Shown: piece after piece, positions 9,638 through 19,553 of the stretch
How positions within the stretch are numbered: position 1 is the stretch's first letter
How the letters are laid out: the number at the start of each line of letters is the position of its first letter
Source of the DNA: Cellulosimicrobium protaetiae
Lineage (GTDB): Bacteria > Actinomycetota > Actinomycetes > Actinomycetales > Cellulomonadaceae
DNA: 64,000 nucleotides
Assembly: GCF_009708005.2 (NCBI RefSeq)
Contig: NZ_CP052757.1
Location: 1,116,001-1,180,000 of the forward strand
Direction of reading: 5' to 3'
Translations under genes and position numbers: made by a program
The notes under the pieces: model-generated
Seen by the model: the letters and a program-made list of their open reading frames with translations, nothing else
The model's database searches: none
Told to the model about the DNA's origin: nothing

Positions 9638-9660
9638 TCCGGTCGCACGAAGGAGTCGCC

Positions 9661-10569
9661 ATGGCTACGCAGCAGCCCCGCACCACCCGTCCGGCCGACG
9701 CCCGGGCCTGGTCCCCGCCGCTCCCCGAGGCACCCGGCTTCGACCACCTCGTCGTCGAGACCCCGGGCCTGCGCACGCACGTCGCGACGCTCGGCACGGG
9801 CGAGCCGGTCGTGCTGCTGCACGGGTTCCCCGAGCACTGGTGGCAGTGGCACGAGGTCGCGCCCGTCCTCGCCGCCGCGGGGTACCGCGTCCTGTGCCCC
9901 GACCTGCGTGGGGCGGGATGGACGACGGCCGACGACCCCCGGATCGAGCGCGAGACCCGGCTTCGCGACCTCCTGGCCCTCCTCGACGCGTTCGACGTCG
10001 AGCGCGCCCACCTCGTCTCGCACGACATGGGCGTCATCACGGCGATGCAGCTCACCTACGACCACCCCGAACGTGTACGCACCGCCGTGCAGCTCTCCGT
10101 CCCGCCGGGCTTCTTCACCTTCAGCCCGAGGCTGCTGCCGGCCTTCCAGCACCTGCCGAAGTTCATCTGGCACCGGCCGGGCGCCTCGCTGCGCGGGACG
10201 TTCTCCCCGCGGTACGCCGCCCGGCCGATGTCCGAGGCGACGGTCGACGCGCACCTCGCGCCGTTGCAGCGCCCCGAGATCGACGGGGCGGTGCGCACCC
10301 TCACCCGCCGCATGATCCTGCCCGAGGTGCTGCGCATCATGAGAGGCGTGTACCGCCGCCGACGTCTCACCGTACCGACGCTCGTCGTCTACGGACGGCT
10401 CGACCACCCCACCACGGAGGAGCTCATGGGCCGCATCTGCCGCCGCCCGGAGCGCTACGCCGACCGCGTCGAGTTCGCCTGGGTCCCGGACGCCGCACAC
10501 TTCATCACCGACGACGCCCCCGAGGACGTTGCGGAGCTCGCGCTCGACTGGTTCGACCGCGCCGCGTGA
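9661..10569 (+). CDS. Alpha/beta-fold hydrolase, epoxide hydrolase/dehalogenase-like
   Basis: This 302-residue alpha/beta hydrolase has the oxyanion-hole motif HGFPEHWWQW near residue 58. The nucleophile elbow SHDMG puts Asp122 in the nucleophile position, and His280 in DAAHF is the likely catalytic base. An aspartate nucleophile points to the epoxide hydrolase or haloalkane dehalogenase branch rather than an esterase. ATG 9661 follows an AAGGAG site. It is divergent from the TetR gene and probably induced by that regulator's ligand. The substrate is unknown. Confidence 0.82.
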   Translation: MATQQPRTTRPADARAWSPPLPEAPGFDHLVVETPGLRTHVATLGTGEPVVLLHGFPEHWWQWHEVAPVLAAAGYRVLCPDLRGAGWTTADDPRIERETRLRDLLALLDAFDVERAHLVSHDMGVITAMQLTYDHPERVRTAVQLSVPPGFFTFSPRLLPAFQHLPKFIWHRPGASLRGTFSPRYAARPMSEATVDAHLAPLQRPEIDGAVRTLTRRMILPEVLRIMRGVYRRRRLTVPTLVVYGRLDHPTTEELMGRICRRPERYADRVEFAWVPDAAHFITDDAPEDVAELALDWFDRAA

Positions 10570-10588
10570 CGGCCTGATCCTCCGAGCC

Positions 10589-10638
10589 ACCAGATCGACC
10601 CGTACGCCCGAGGTCGACCCTCGGGAGGTCGATCTGGT
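10589..10638. terminator. Nested inverted repeat between convergent genes
   Basis: Perfect 12-bp arms ACCAGATCGACC and GGTCGATCTGGT enclose an inner CCGAGG/CCTCGG stem. It lies between the convergent hydrolase and permease stops and shares the CAGATCGACC block with the repeat at 8.0 kb. Confidence 0.55.
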
Positions 10639-10659
10639 GACGGGCAGGCCGATCTCGCG

Positions 10660-11916
10660 TCACGACCGCACGCGCAGTGCCCGGAGCGCGACGCCGACCG
10701 CCAGCACCGCCGCTCCCGCCGCGACGCTCGCGAGCGGGAGCGTCACGACGAGCACGACGCAGCCGAGCGCGCCGAGCACCTGCAGCGCGCGCGGGTACAG
10801 GCGGTGCGGGGCGGTCTGCCGCAGCGCGGACAGGTTCGCCACGAGGTAGTACACGAGCACGCCGAACGACGAGAACCCGATCGCCCCCCGCAGGTCCGTC
10901 GTGAGCACGAGCACCACGACGACGGCCCCGACCGCGAGCTCGGCCCGGTGCGGCACCCGGTGGACGGGGTGCACCGCCGCGAACCACCCGGGCAGGTCGC
11001 CCGTGCGCGCCATCGCGAGGCCCGTGCGGCTCACGCCCGCCAGCAGGGCGAGGAGGGCGCCGGCGCTCGCGGCAACGGCACCGACGCTCACGACCGCGCC
11101 GGCCCACGCCCACGACCCGGCCGCGACCGCGTCGGCGAGCGGCGCCGCGGACGCCGCGAGCCTGTCCGGCCCCAGCACCGCGAGCAGGACCGCCGCGACG
11201 ACCGCGTAGAGCACGACGACGACCCCCAGGGACACGAGGACGGCGCGCGGGATCGTGCGGCGCGGGTCGCGCACCTCCTCGCCGAGCGTCGCCACGCGCG
11301 CGTACCCCGCGAACGCGAAGAACAGCAGCCCCGCGGACTGGAGGACGCCGTACCAGCCGCCGTGCGCTCCGTCGGGGTCGAGCACCCCGGACCACGCGGG
11401 CGCCGTGCCCGCGAGGCTCGCGGCGACGGCCGTCGCGATCGCGAGGAGCGCCACCGCGACGATCGCGCGCGCGAGCCGCGCCGTGCGCGTCACGCCCCGG
11501 TAGCCCACCGCGGTGAGCAGGGCGACGGCGGCGACGGCAACGGGTCGCTCCCACCCGGGCGGGGCGGCGTAGGCCGCGAGGACGAGCGCCATGGCCGCGC
11601 AGCTCGCCGTCTTGCCGACGACGAACCCCCACCCGGCGACGTACCCCCACCAGGGCCCGAGGTGCTCGCGCCCGTACACGTACGTGCCGCCCGACGTGGG
11701 GTGCTGCGCCGCGAGCTGGGCCGACGACGTCGCGTTCGCGTACGCGACGATCGCGGCGAGCAGCATCCCGACGAGCAGCCCGGTCCCCGCGGCGGCGGCC
11801 GCCGGGGCGAACGCCGAGAACACGCCCGCGCCGACCATCGACGCGAGCCCGACGACGACGGCGTCCGTCGTGCCGAGGCGGCGCGCGAGCGAAGGCTGGT
11901 CCGGAGCGGCGGTCAC
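10660..11916 (-). CDS. APC-family amino-acid permease
   Basis: This 418-residue polytopic membrane protein has about 11-12 spans. It opens with the APC-type first helix (GLASMVGAGVFSAFAP), whose unwound glycine stretch binds substrate backbone. A conserved-looking FAFAGYARVATLGEEV segment corresponds to helix 6 and its following loop, with the ARVATLGEEVRDPRRTIPRA pattern of this superfamily. GTG 11916 is chosen because the frame upstream runs through the 58-bp palindrome, which is not coding. It probably carries an amino acid or polyamine across the cytoplasmic membrane; the substrate is not predictable. Confidence 0.88.
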   Translation of the reverse strand: MTAAPDQPSLARRLGTTDAVVVGLASMVGAGVFSAFAPAAAAAGTGLLVGMLLAAIVAYANATSSAQLAAQHPTSGGTYVYGREHLGPWWGYVAGWGFVVGKTASCAAMALVLAAYAAPPGWERPVAVAAVALLTAVGYRGVTRTARLARAIVAVALLAIATAVAASLAGTAPAWSGVLDPDGAHGGWYGVLQSAGLLFFAFAGYARVATLGEEVRDPRRTIPRAVLVSLGVVVVLYAVVAAVLLAVLGPDRLAASAAPLADAVAAGSWAWAGAVVSVGAVAASAGALLALLAGVSRTGLAMARTGDLPGWFAAVHPVHRVPHRAELAVGAVVVVLVLTTDLRGAIGFSSFGVLVYYLVANLSALRQTAPHRLYPRALQVLGALGCVVLVVTLPLASVAAGAAVLAVGVALRALRVRS

Positions 11917-11994
11917 GCGCACAGCGTGCCAGGGAGAGGTTGCCAGGGGGTGTCGTCGCGCACCCGGGTCGTGTCCTCCTGCCGGACGCCGGGT

Positions 11995-12052
11995 CGAGAC
12001 GTGAGAAGTGGCCCCTGCGGACCGGTCCGCAGCGGCCACTTCTCCCGTCTCG
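11995..12052. terminator. 58-bp near-perfect palindrome
   Basis: The sequence is self-complementary over 29-base halves with only two mismatched pairs (12002/12045 and 12014/12033). The centre CTGCGGACCGGTCCGCAG is a perfect palindrome. It lies just downstream of the chitinase stop and would form a very stable hairpin, most simply a chitinase terminator. Its length is unusual for a terminator. Confidence 0.7.
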
Positions 12053-12070
12053 TCCGAGGACGGTGCGGGG

Positions 12071-13990
12071 CTACGGCATGCCCGCCAGGTGGGCGTCGAC
12101 CGACCTCGCGAACGCGTACCCGTTGCTCGCGTCCCAGTTGATCGACCAGGTCATCGCCCCGCGGATGTCGGGCCACCGGGCCGGGGGCACGAAGCTCCCG
12201 CACCGCGTGCCCGCGGCGAGGCAGCTCAGCGCGTCGTTCACGACCGTCGGGTTCACGTACCCTCCGCCCGCCGCCTGGGTGGTGGCGGGCAGGCCGAGCG
12301 CGACCTGGTCGGGTCGCAGCTCGCTCTGGAGCTGGATGCACGACAGCGCGGTGAGGAAGTTGACCGTGCCCTGCCCGTAGGCCTGCATCTGGTCGCACCC
12401 GAGCATCGTGCCCGAGTTGTAGTACTGCGTGTGGACGATCGTGAGGATGTCCTTGACGGCGAGCGCGAGCCGGAAGTAGGACGCGCCCGTCGACTGCATG
12501 TCGATGGTCTGCGGCGCCATCGTGATGATGAGGTCGGGCCCGACCGCGGCACGGATCTGGCGCAGCGCCTGCTCCATGTACGTCGGGTTGACCCCGTTCT
12601 CGAGGTCGATGTCGACGCCGTCGAACCCGTAGGTGTCGATGAGCCCGATCATGCTGGTCGCGAAGGCCGACGCCGCCGACGCGCTCCCGACCGAGATCGT
12701 GCCCTTCTCGCCGCCCACGGACAGGATCACGTGCTGCCCGCGGGAGTGCAGCGTCGCGACGTCGGCCCGGAGCTGGTCGTTCGTGTAGCCGCCCAGCGCG
12801 GCGGACAGTCCGGGGTCGACGCCGAACGTGACGGCGCCCGGCGTGCTCGGGACGGCGTCCGCGAACGCGACCGCGACGAGGTCGTAGGACGTCGGGACGG
12901 CCGACAGCCGCAGCGGCGTGGCCCCGTTGACGAAGTTCTGCCAGTAGCCCGTGAGCAGGTGCTTCGGCAGGGCCCCGGTCTGGCAGCCGCTCGTCGAGCC
13001 GGTCACCGTGGCGGGCGGGGACTCGCCCGTCGCGTTGTAGGCGCGCACCGTGTAGGTGTGGCTGGAGCAGGCCGCGAGCCCGGTCAGGGTCGCGCTCGTC
13101 CCGGCGACGGTCGTCCGCAGGGTCGTGCCCTCGTAGACGCGGTACCCCGTGACGGTCCCGGTGGACGCGGTCCAGGCGAGGCCGAGCGAGGTGTCGGCGG
13201 TCGTCGCGACGCGCAGGTTGCCCGGCGCCCCGGGGACCCCGGTCCCGCAGCCGGTGGTCGTGACCGAGACGCTCCCGGAGCGGGGCGACTCGCCCGCCGT
13301 GTTGTAGGCCGCGACCGTGTAGGTGTGCGGGGTGCAGGCGGCGAGCCCGGTGACGGTCGCCGACGAGCCCGTGGCCGTCGCCACGACCGTGCTGCCCTCG
13401 TAGACGCGGTAGCCCGTCACCGTGCCCGACGACGCGCCCCACGAGAGGGCGACCGACGTCGGGGTGACCGTGCCCGTGGCGGGAGTGCCCGGCGTGCCCG
13501 GGACGACGGGCGGCGGGCCGCCCGCGCCCTGGAGGGAGACGTCGTCCGCCTGGTAGGCGCCGGTGCCGTACCAGCCGTGGAGGTACACCTGGGTCGTGCT
13601 GCTCGCGGCGGTGAACGTGACCGTGAGCCGGGTCCAGTCGGTCGCGCTCGGGGTCCAGGTCGAGGCGCCGCCCGCGACCCCGAGGTAGACGTAGCTGCCC
13701 CGCACCCAGGCGGAGAGCGTGTAGGAGTTGCCGGCGACGGTCGGCACGGTCTGGGTGCAGCGTGCGTTGTCGAGACCCGCCGGGGTGGCCTGGAGCGCCT
13801 TGGTGCCCGTCCGCACGGGGGTGGAGACGACGGCGCCCGAGGAACCCGAGCACGTCCAGGGGCTGAGCGTGCCCGTCTCGAAGCCCCCGTTCGCCAGCAC
13901 CTCCTCGGCGGAGGCGGGTGCGGCTGCCAGGGAGAGGGTGGAGACGAGGGCCACGGCCAGTGCCGCGGCGGCGGTGCGAAGTCTGTTCAT
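12071..13990 (-). CDS. Secreted modular chitinase, GH18 with N-terminal CBM-like and two FN3 domains
   Basis: This is a 639-residue secreted enzyme. The signal peptide is about residues 1-28, cut after APASA. A beta-sandwich carbohydrate-binding-like module spans about 29-155. Two closely similar fibronectin-III domains (about 165-248 and 255-335) share [12 protein letters not shown]. The GH18 barrel covers about 340-639. The DxxDxDxE motif is complete (D457, D460, D462), with acid Glu464. It should cleave beta-1,4 bonds in chitin outside the cell. The gene is monocistronic, with a long palindrome after its stop and a separate upstream spacer, relatively A/T-rich around 14.0 kb. Confidence 0.93.
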   Translation of the reverse strand: MNRLRTAAAALAVALVSTLSLAAAPASAEEVLANGGFETGTLSPWTCSGSSGAVVSTPVRTGTKALQATPAGLDNARCTQTVPTVAGNSYTLSAWVRGSYVYLGVAGGASTWTPSATDWTRLTVTFTAASSTTQVYLHGWYGTGAYQADDVSLQGAGGPPPVVPGTPGTPATGTVTPTSVALSWGASSGTVTGYRVYEGSTVVATATGSSATVTGLAACTPHTYTVAAYNTAGESPRSGSVSVTTTGCGTGVPGAPGNLRVATTADTSLGLAWTASTGTVTGYRVYEGTTLRTTVAGTSATLTGLAACSSHTYTVRAYNATGESPPATVTGSTSGCQTGALPKHLLTGYWQNFVNGATPLRLSAVPTSYDLVAVAFADAVPSTPGAVTFGVDPGLSAALGGYTNDQLRADVATLHSRGQHVILSVGGEKGTISVGSASAASAFATSMIGLIDTYGFDGVDIDLENGVNPTYMEQALRQIRAAVGPDLIITMAPQTIDMQSTGASYFRLALAVKDILTIVHTQYYNSGTMLGCDQMQAYGQGTVNFLTALSCIQLQSELRPDQVALGLPATTQAAGGGYVNPTVVNDALSCLAAGTRCGSFVPPARWPDIRGAMTWSINWDASNGYAFARSVDAHLAGMP

Positions 13991-14044
13991 GTCTGCTCCG
14001 TTGCAGGTCGAATCAAACTCTCAGGGAACTTAACGATGCACTCC

Positions 14045-14075
14045 TTATGAACCCGCACAGGACCCCGTTCGTCAA
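14045..14075 (-). promoter_or_regulatory. Candidate chitinase promoter
   Basis: On the minus strand, TTGACG (14075-14070) and TCATAA (14050-14045) are separated by 19 bases and lie about 55 bp upstream of the chitinase ATG. The region is A/T-richer than its surroundings. The 19-base spacing is long, so this is tentative. Confidence 0.35.
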
Positions 14076-14232
14076 GTGGTGCTCGACGCGGGAGCCGACG
14101 CCGTGGGAGGTATCGACCTGTGACCAGGGGGTTCGGTCCGTCGGCGTCGCCCGGGTGTCGGCCGGGGCCCGGGCGCGGTCGGGCCGGGGGACAATGGACG
14201 ACAGCACCCCTGCCGAGACGAGGAGTCCCCCC

Positions 14233-15189
14233 GTGCCCCAAGGAACTGTCCGCTGGTTCGACGCCGACCGAGGCTTCGGCTTCATCGACCTCGGGAACGA
14301 CGCGGAGGACCTGTTCGTCCACGCGTCCGAGATCGTCGGTGACGACGGGCCGAAGGTGCTCCGCGAGGGGCAGGCCGTCGAGTTCGAGGTGGGCGAGGGC
14401 GACCGCGGTCCGCAGGCGCGCCGCGTCCGCGTCACGGGCGACCGGGCCGCCGACGCGACCCTGGGCGTCCTCGGTACCGTCGCCTGGTACGAGCCGACCA
14501 AGGGGTACGGCTTCGTCACGCCCGACGGCGGTCGCGACCAGATCTTCCTGCACAGCTCGGCCATCGTCGGGGGCGGCGTGGTCGCGGAGGGGCAGCGGGT
14601 CGCGTTCCTCGTCGTCGAGGGCGAGAGGGGCCCGCAGGCGGACCACCTGCTCCCGCTCGGGGCACAGGCCGCGCAGCCCGCGACCGACGGCGCGGACGGC
14701 ACCGTCTCCTGGTACGACGACGTCAAGGGCTTCGGGTTCGTCGTCCCCGACGGGGGCGGCGACGACGTCTTCGTGCACGTCAGCGCCCTGGGTCGAGGGC
14801 TGACCGAGCTCGCTGAGGGCGCGCGCGTGACGTACGACGTCGTCGCGGGCGACAAGGGGCCGAACGCCCGCAACGTGCAGCTCGTGCGCGGCTCCGGGGG
14901 CGGGCGTTCGTCGGCAGACCGTGGTCGCCCCGACCGTCAGGGCCGCTCGGACCGCTCTGGCCGTCCGGGCGGGTCCGGCAGGCCGGTGCGCGGCGGCGAG
15001 GGCACCGTCGCGCGCTACGACGCGGACCGCGGCTTCGGCTTCATCACGCCCGACGCCGGGGGCGAGGACCTGTTCGTGCACGTGTCGGTCGTGCGGGACG
15101 ACGAGGTCCTGGAGGAGGGTGACCGGGTCCGGTTCGGGATCCGCCAGAGCGACCGCGGGCCGCAGGCCGACGACGTCGAGCTGCTGTAA
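14233..15189 (+). CDS. Protein of four tandem cold-shock domains
   Basis: This 318-residue protein is built almost entirely from cold-shock (OB-fold, single-stranded nucleic acid binding) domains at about 2-66, 79-143, 155-219 and 256-318. Each has a GTV start and RNP1/RNP2-type blocks, such as GFGFI with DLFVHAS in the first and GYGFV with QIFLHSS in the second. A basic Gly/Arg/Ser-rich linker (about 222-252) precedes the last domain, which has Arg-Tyr where the others have the aromatic Trp pair. Bacterial Csp proteins normally have one domain of about 67 residues. GTG 14233, 8 bases after AGGAG, is preferred; ATG 14194 is in frame but weaker. It is probably a nucleic-acid chaperone or binding protein. 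Confidence 0.85.
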   Translation: MPQGTVRWFDADRGFGFIDLGNDAEDLFVHASEIVGDDGPKVLREGQAVEFEVGEGDRGPQARRVRVTGDRAADATLGVLGTVAWYEPTKGYGFVTPDGGRDQIFLHSSAIVGGGVVAEGQRVAFLVVEGERGPQADHLLPLGAQAAQPATDGADGTVSWYDDVKGFGFVVPDGGGDDVFVHVSALGRGLTELAEGARVTYDVVAGDKGPNARNVQLVRGSGGGRSSADRGRPDRQGRSDRSGRPGGSGRPVRGGEGTVARYDADRGFGFITPDAGGEDLFVHVSVVRDDEVLEEGDRVRFGIRQSDRGPQADDVELL

Positions 15190-15259
15190 GGCCGGTGAGG
15201 CCCTCCGCGGCGGTGTATTGCCCTGGAAGGCGTCGGACGCGGTCCCTAGGGTCGATGGG

Positions 15260-16657
15260 ATGAACGCCCAGGAGATCCGCTCGGCCTACCTCGAGTTCTT
15301 CGCCTCACGAGGGCACGCCGTGATCGAGCGAGCGCCCCTGGTGCTGCGCGAGGATCCGACGACGCTGTTCACGGGTGCCGGGATGCAGCCGCTGATGCCC
15401 TACCTGCTGGGTGTCCGGGAGCACGACGCCGGCCCCCTCCTGGTCGACTCGCAGCCGTGCGTGCGGGCCCAGGACATCGACGAGGTCGGGGACCGGCGGC
15501 ACACGACGTTCTTCGAGATGCTGGGCAACTGGAGCCTGGGGTCCGCCGACGTGGAGCAGCAGGTCCGCTGGTTCGTCGAGTTCCTCGCGCACGTCGGCGT
15601 CGACCTCGAGCGCCTGTACGTCACGTGCTTCCGCGGGGCGCCCGAGCACGGGATCCCTCGTGACGACGACGCGGCGCGCGCCTGGGTCACGGTGCTCGCC
15701 GAGCACGGGATCGCGGCACCGCTCGTGGACGTGGGGTCCCGTGCCGACGGCGACCGTGACGGGATGCGCGGCGGTCGCGTCCTCCTCTACGACGCCGAGG
15801 AGAACTGGTGGAGCCGGGGAGGGGGCCTGGACGGCACGCCGGTCGGCGACCCCTGCGGGCCGGACTCGGAGGTCTTCTACGACCTCGGCCCCGAGCACCA
15901 CGACCCGTCGACCGGTGCGCCCCATCCCGCGAGCGAGGGCGGACAGTTCGTCGAGATCGGCAACCAGGTGTTCATGCGCTACCGCCGCACGAGCGAAGGT
16001 TTCGTCCTCCTCGACGAGCCGAGCATCGACTTCGGGGGCGGGCTCGAGCGCATCGCCGCGGCCGCCCTGGCGACGCCAGACGTGTTCGACGTGAGCCTCC
16101 TGCGCCCGCTGGTCGACCGGCTCGAGACGCTCAGCGGTCGCGTGTACGAGGACGACCCGCGCCCGTTCCGCGTGATCGCGGACCACGTCCGCGCCGCGAC
16201 GTTCCTCGCTGCCGACGGGGTCCGCCCGGGCAACAAGGCGCACGGGTACGTCCTGCGGCGGCTCGTCCGCCGGGCCGTGGTGCACGCCCTCCACCTCGGC
16301 CTGGACGACCGCTTCGCCGACGAGCTCGTCTCCGTCGTGGCCGAGGCGTACGGGGACACCTACCCGGGCCTGATCGCGCAACGCGAGGAGCTGGGCACGG
16401 TCCTCCGTGACGAGGAGTCGCGGTTCCGTCGCACGGTGCACCGCGGTCTCCGGGAGCTCGAGAAGCTCCAGGGCGCGACGGTCACGGGGGGCGACCTGTT
16501 CGTGCTCGCGGACACCTGGGGATTCCCCGTCGAGCTGTCGGTCGACGAGGTCCGTCGCCGCGACATGGCTCTCGCCACGGACTGGCAGGAGGAGTATGCG
16601 CTCCACCGCGAGCGCCAGCGGGCACGGTCACGGGCGGCCGCCACGAGCAGGGAATAG
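15260..16657 (+). CDS. Alanyl-tRNA-synthetase-like protein, catalytic core only
   Basis: This 465-residue protein aligns by eye with the first half of AlaRS. It has class II motif 2 (RHTTFFEMLGN at about 80-90, with Arg80) and motif 3 (FGGGLER at 258-264, with Arg264), then the helical tRNA-recognition region (GYVLRRLVRRAV, about 330-345). It ends before the editing and C-Ala domains; bacterial AlaS is about 870-890 residues. The N-terminal 461 residues of E. coli AlaRS are known to aminoacylate, so this could be a working but editing-free enzyme, a resistance paralogue, or an aminoacyl donor enzyme for another pathway. ATG 15260 is used. It is not the housekeeping alaS. Confidence 0.85.
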   Translation: MNAQEIRSAYLEFFASRGHAVIERAPLVLREDPTTLFTGAGMQPLMPYLLGVREHDAGPLLVDSQPCVRAQDIDEVGDRRHTTFFEMLGNWSLGSADVEQQVRWFVEFLAHVGVDLERLYVTCFRGAPEHGIPRDDDAARAWVTVLAEHGIAAPLVDVGSRADGDRDGMRGGRVLLYDAEENWWSRGGGLDGTPVGDPCGPDSEVFYDLGPEHHDPSTGAPHPASEGGQFVEIGNQVFMRYRRTSEGFVLLDEPSIDFGGGLERIAAAALATPDVFDVSLLRPLVDRLETLSGRVYEDDPRPFRVIADHVRAATFLAADGVRPGNKAHGYVLRRLVRRAVVHALHLGLDDRFADELVSVVAEAYGDTYPGLIAQREELGTVLRDEESRFRRTVHRGLRELEKLQGATVTGGDLFVLADTWGFPVELSVDEVRRRDMALATDWQEEYALHRERQRARSRAAATSRE

Positions 16658-16673
16658 TTCGCCCTGAGTGAAG

Positions 16674-16694
16674 GTTGAGCCTGGTGGACTCAAG
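16674..16694. promoter_or_regulatory. HAIR box 1 (HspR operator)
   Basis: The sequence reads GTTGAGC, seven bases, then ACTCAAG. Compared with the HAIR consensus CTTGAGT-N7-ACTCAAG, the right arm is perfect and five of seven left-arm bases match. It lies about 125 bp upstream of dnaK, 43 bp from the second box. Confidence 0.75.
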
Positions 16695-16709
16695 TTCTGG
16701 CGAGCGGGC

Positions 16710-16739
16710 TTGCGCGCGAGCGCACCGCGTGCCTACCTT
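16710..16739 (+). promoter_or_regulatory. Candidate dnaK promoter
   Basis: TTGCGC (16710-16715) and TACCTT (16734-16739) are separated by 18 bases. The -10 overlaps the left edge of HAIR box 2, so HspR binding there would block the promoter. Confidence 0.5.
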
Positions 16740-16757
16740 GAGTGAAGCAGACTCAAC
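16737..16757. promoter_or_regulatory. HAIR box 2 (HspR operator)
   Basis: CTTGAGT, seven bases, then ACTCAAC matches the HAIR consensus at 13 of 14 arm positions. It is 60 bp before the dnaK start, and hspR is the last gene of the same cluster, which fits the known actinobacterial feedback loop. Confidence 0.9.
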
Positions 16758-16817
16758 CCGGTGTGCCCGGGCGCGCGTGCGCCGTCGGGCACCCCATCCA
16801 CAACGGAGGCAGCACAC

Positions 16818-18697
<1,880 letters not shown>

Positions 18698-18701
<4 letters not shown>

Positions 18702-19342
18702 CGTCCCCCGAGGACCGGGGCCCCGAGGAGCAGGCCGGGCGCGAGCCCGGCCAGGGCCCCGAGGACAAGCCGTTCCACTTCACCGACAAGCGCAAGGTCG
18801 ACCCGGAGGCCGCGGCCTCCGGGGCGGCCGGCGGCTCGGCCGGTGACGACGCGGAGACGGACCCGCTCGCGGGCCTCGACTTCGAGCCGTCCGACGAGGC
18901 CGAGGTCGACGCTGCCGTCCTGGCCGCGAAGGCCGAGGCCGCCGAGCACCTCGACGCGCTCCAGCGCGAGCGGGCGAGCTTCACGAACTACCGCAACCGC
19001 TCGCTGCGCGACCAGGAGGCCGCGCGGGCGAAGGGCGTGGAGGACGTGCTCACCGCGCTCCTGCCGGTGCTCGACGATGTCGACCGTGCACGCCAGCACG
19101 GCGAGCTCACGGGCCCGTTCGCCGCGATCGCGGAGAAGCTCGACGCGAGCCTGGAGAGGTTCGGCATCGAGCGCTACGGCAAGGTCGGGGAGGAGTTCGA
19201 CCCGACCGTCCACGAGGCGCTCATGCACCAGCCCGACCCCGAGGCCACCACCACCACGGTGAACCTCGTCATCGAGCCGGGCTACCGGATCGGGGACCGC
19301 GTCGTGCGCGCCGCGCGGGTCTCGGTCGTCGGCCCGGAGTAG
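18698..19342 (+). CDS. grpE: Nucleotide exchange factor GrpE
   Basis: This 214-residue protein has a disordered acidic N-terminus of about 75 residues, then a coiled-coil helix (about 80-130, with [12 protein letters not shown]). A beta-rich head follows ([20 protein letters not shown], then [17 protein letters not shown]). It releases ADP from DnaK. The start GTG 18698 overlaps the dnaK stop as GTGA, so translation is coupled. A strong hairpin follows its stop. Confidence 0.95.
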
Positions 19343-19381
19343 GCGGCCCGGCGCGGGCAGCGCCGCGCCACCACCACCGCC

Positions 19382-19435
19382 TGCCCGACGGCGCGGGCGC
19401 ACCTTCCGCGCGAAGGTGCGCCCCGCCGTCGGGCA
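19382..19435. terminator. Long hairpin between grpE and dnaJ
   Basis: Outer arms TGCCCGACGGCG and CGCCGTCGGGCA (12 bp) and inner arms GCGCACCTT and AAGGTGCGC (9 bp) stack with one bulge into a hairpin of about 54 bases. It lies in the 211-bp gap inside the chaperone cluster and could attenuate read-through into dnaJ-hspR. Confidence 0.7.
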
Positions 19436-19553
19436 CGCGAGGATCACAGCGGGGAGCCCGCGGGGACCTCCGCGACGAGCACAGCACACGCATCACCGAC
19501 CACCCCACGACGCGAAGGACCAGGACCACGACCACCGACAGGAGGGAGGCGCC

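Noticed and set aside
10804-12141. Long plus-strand open frame opposite the amino-acid permease and chitinase end
   Set aside because: Arg/Glu/His-rich antisense frame with no domains; the permease on the other strand is clearly coding.
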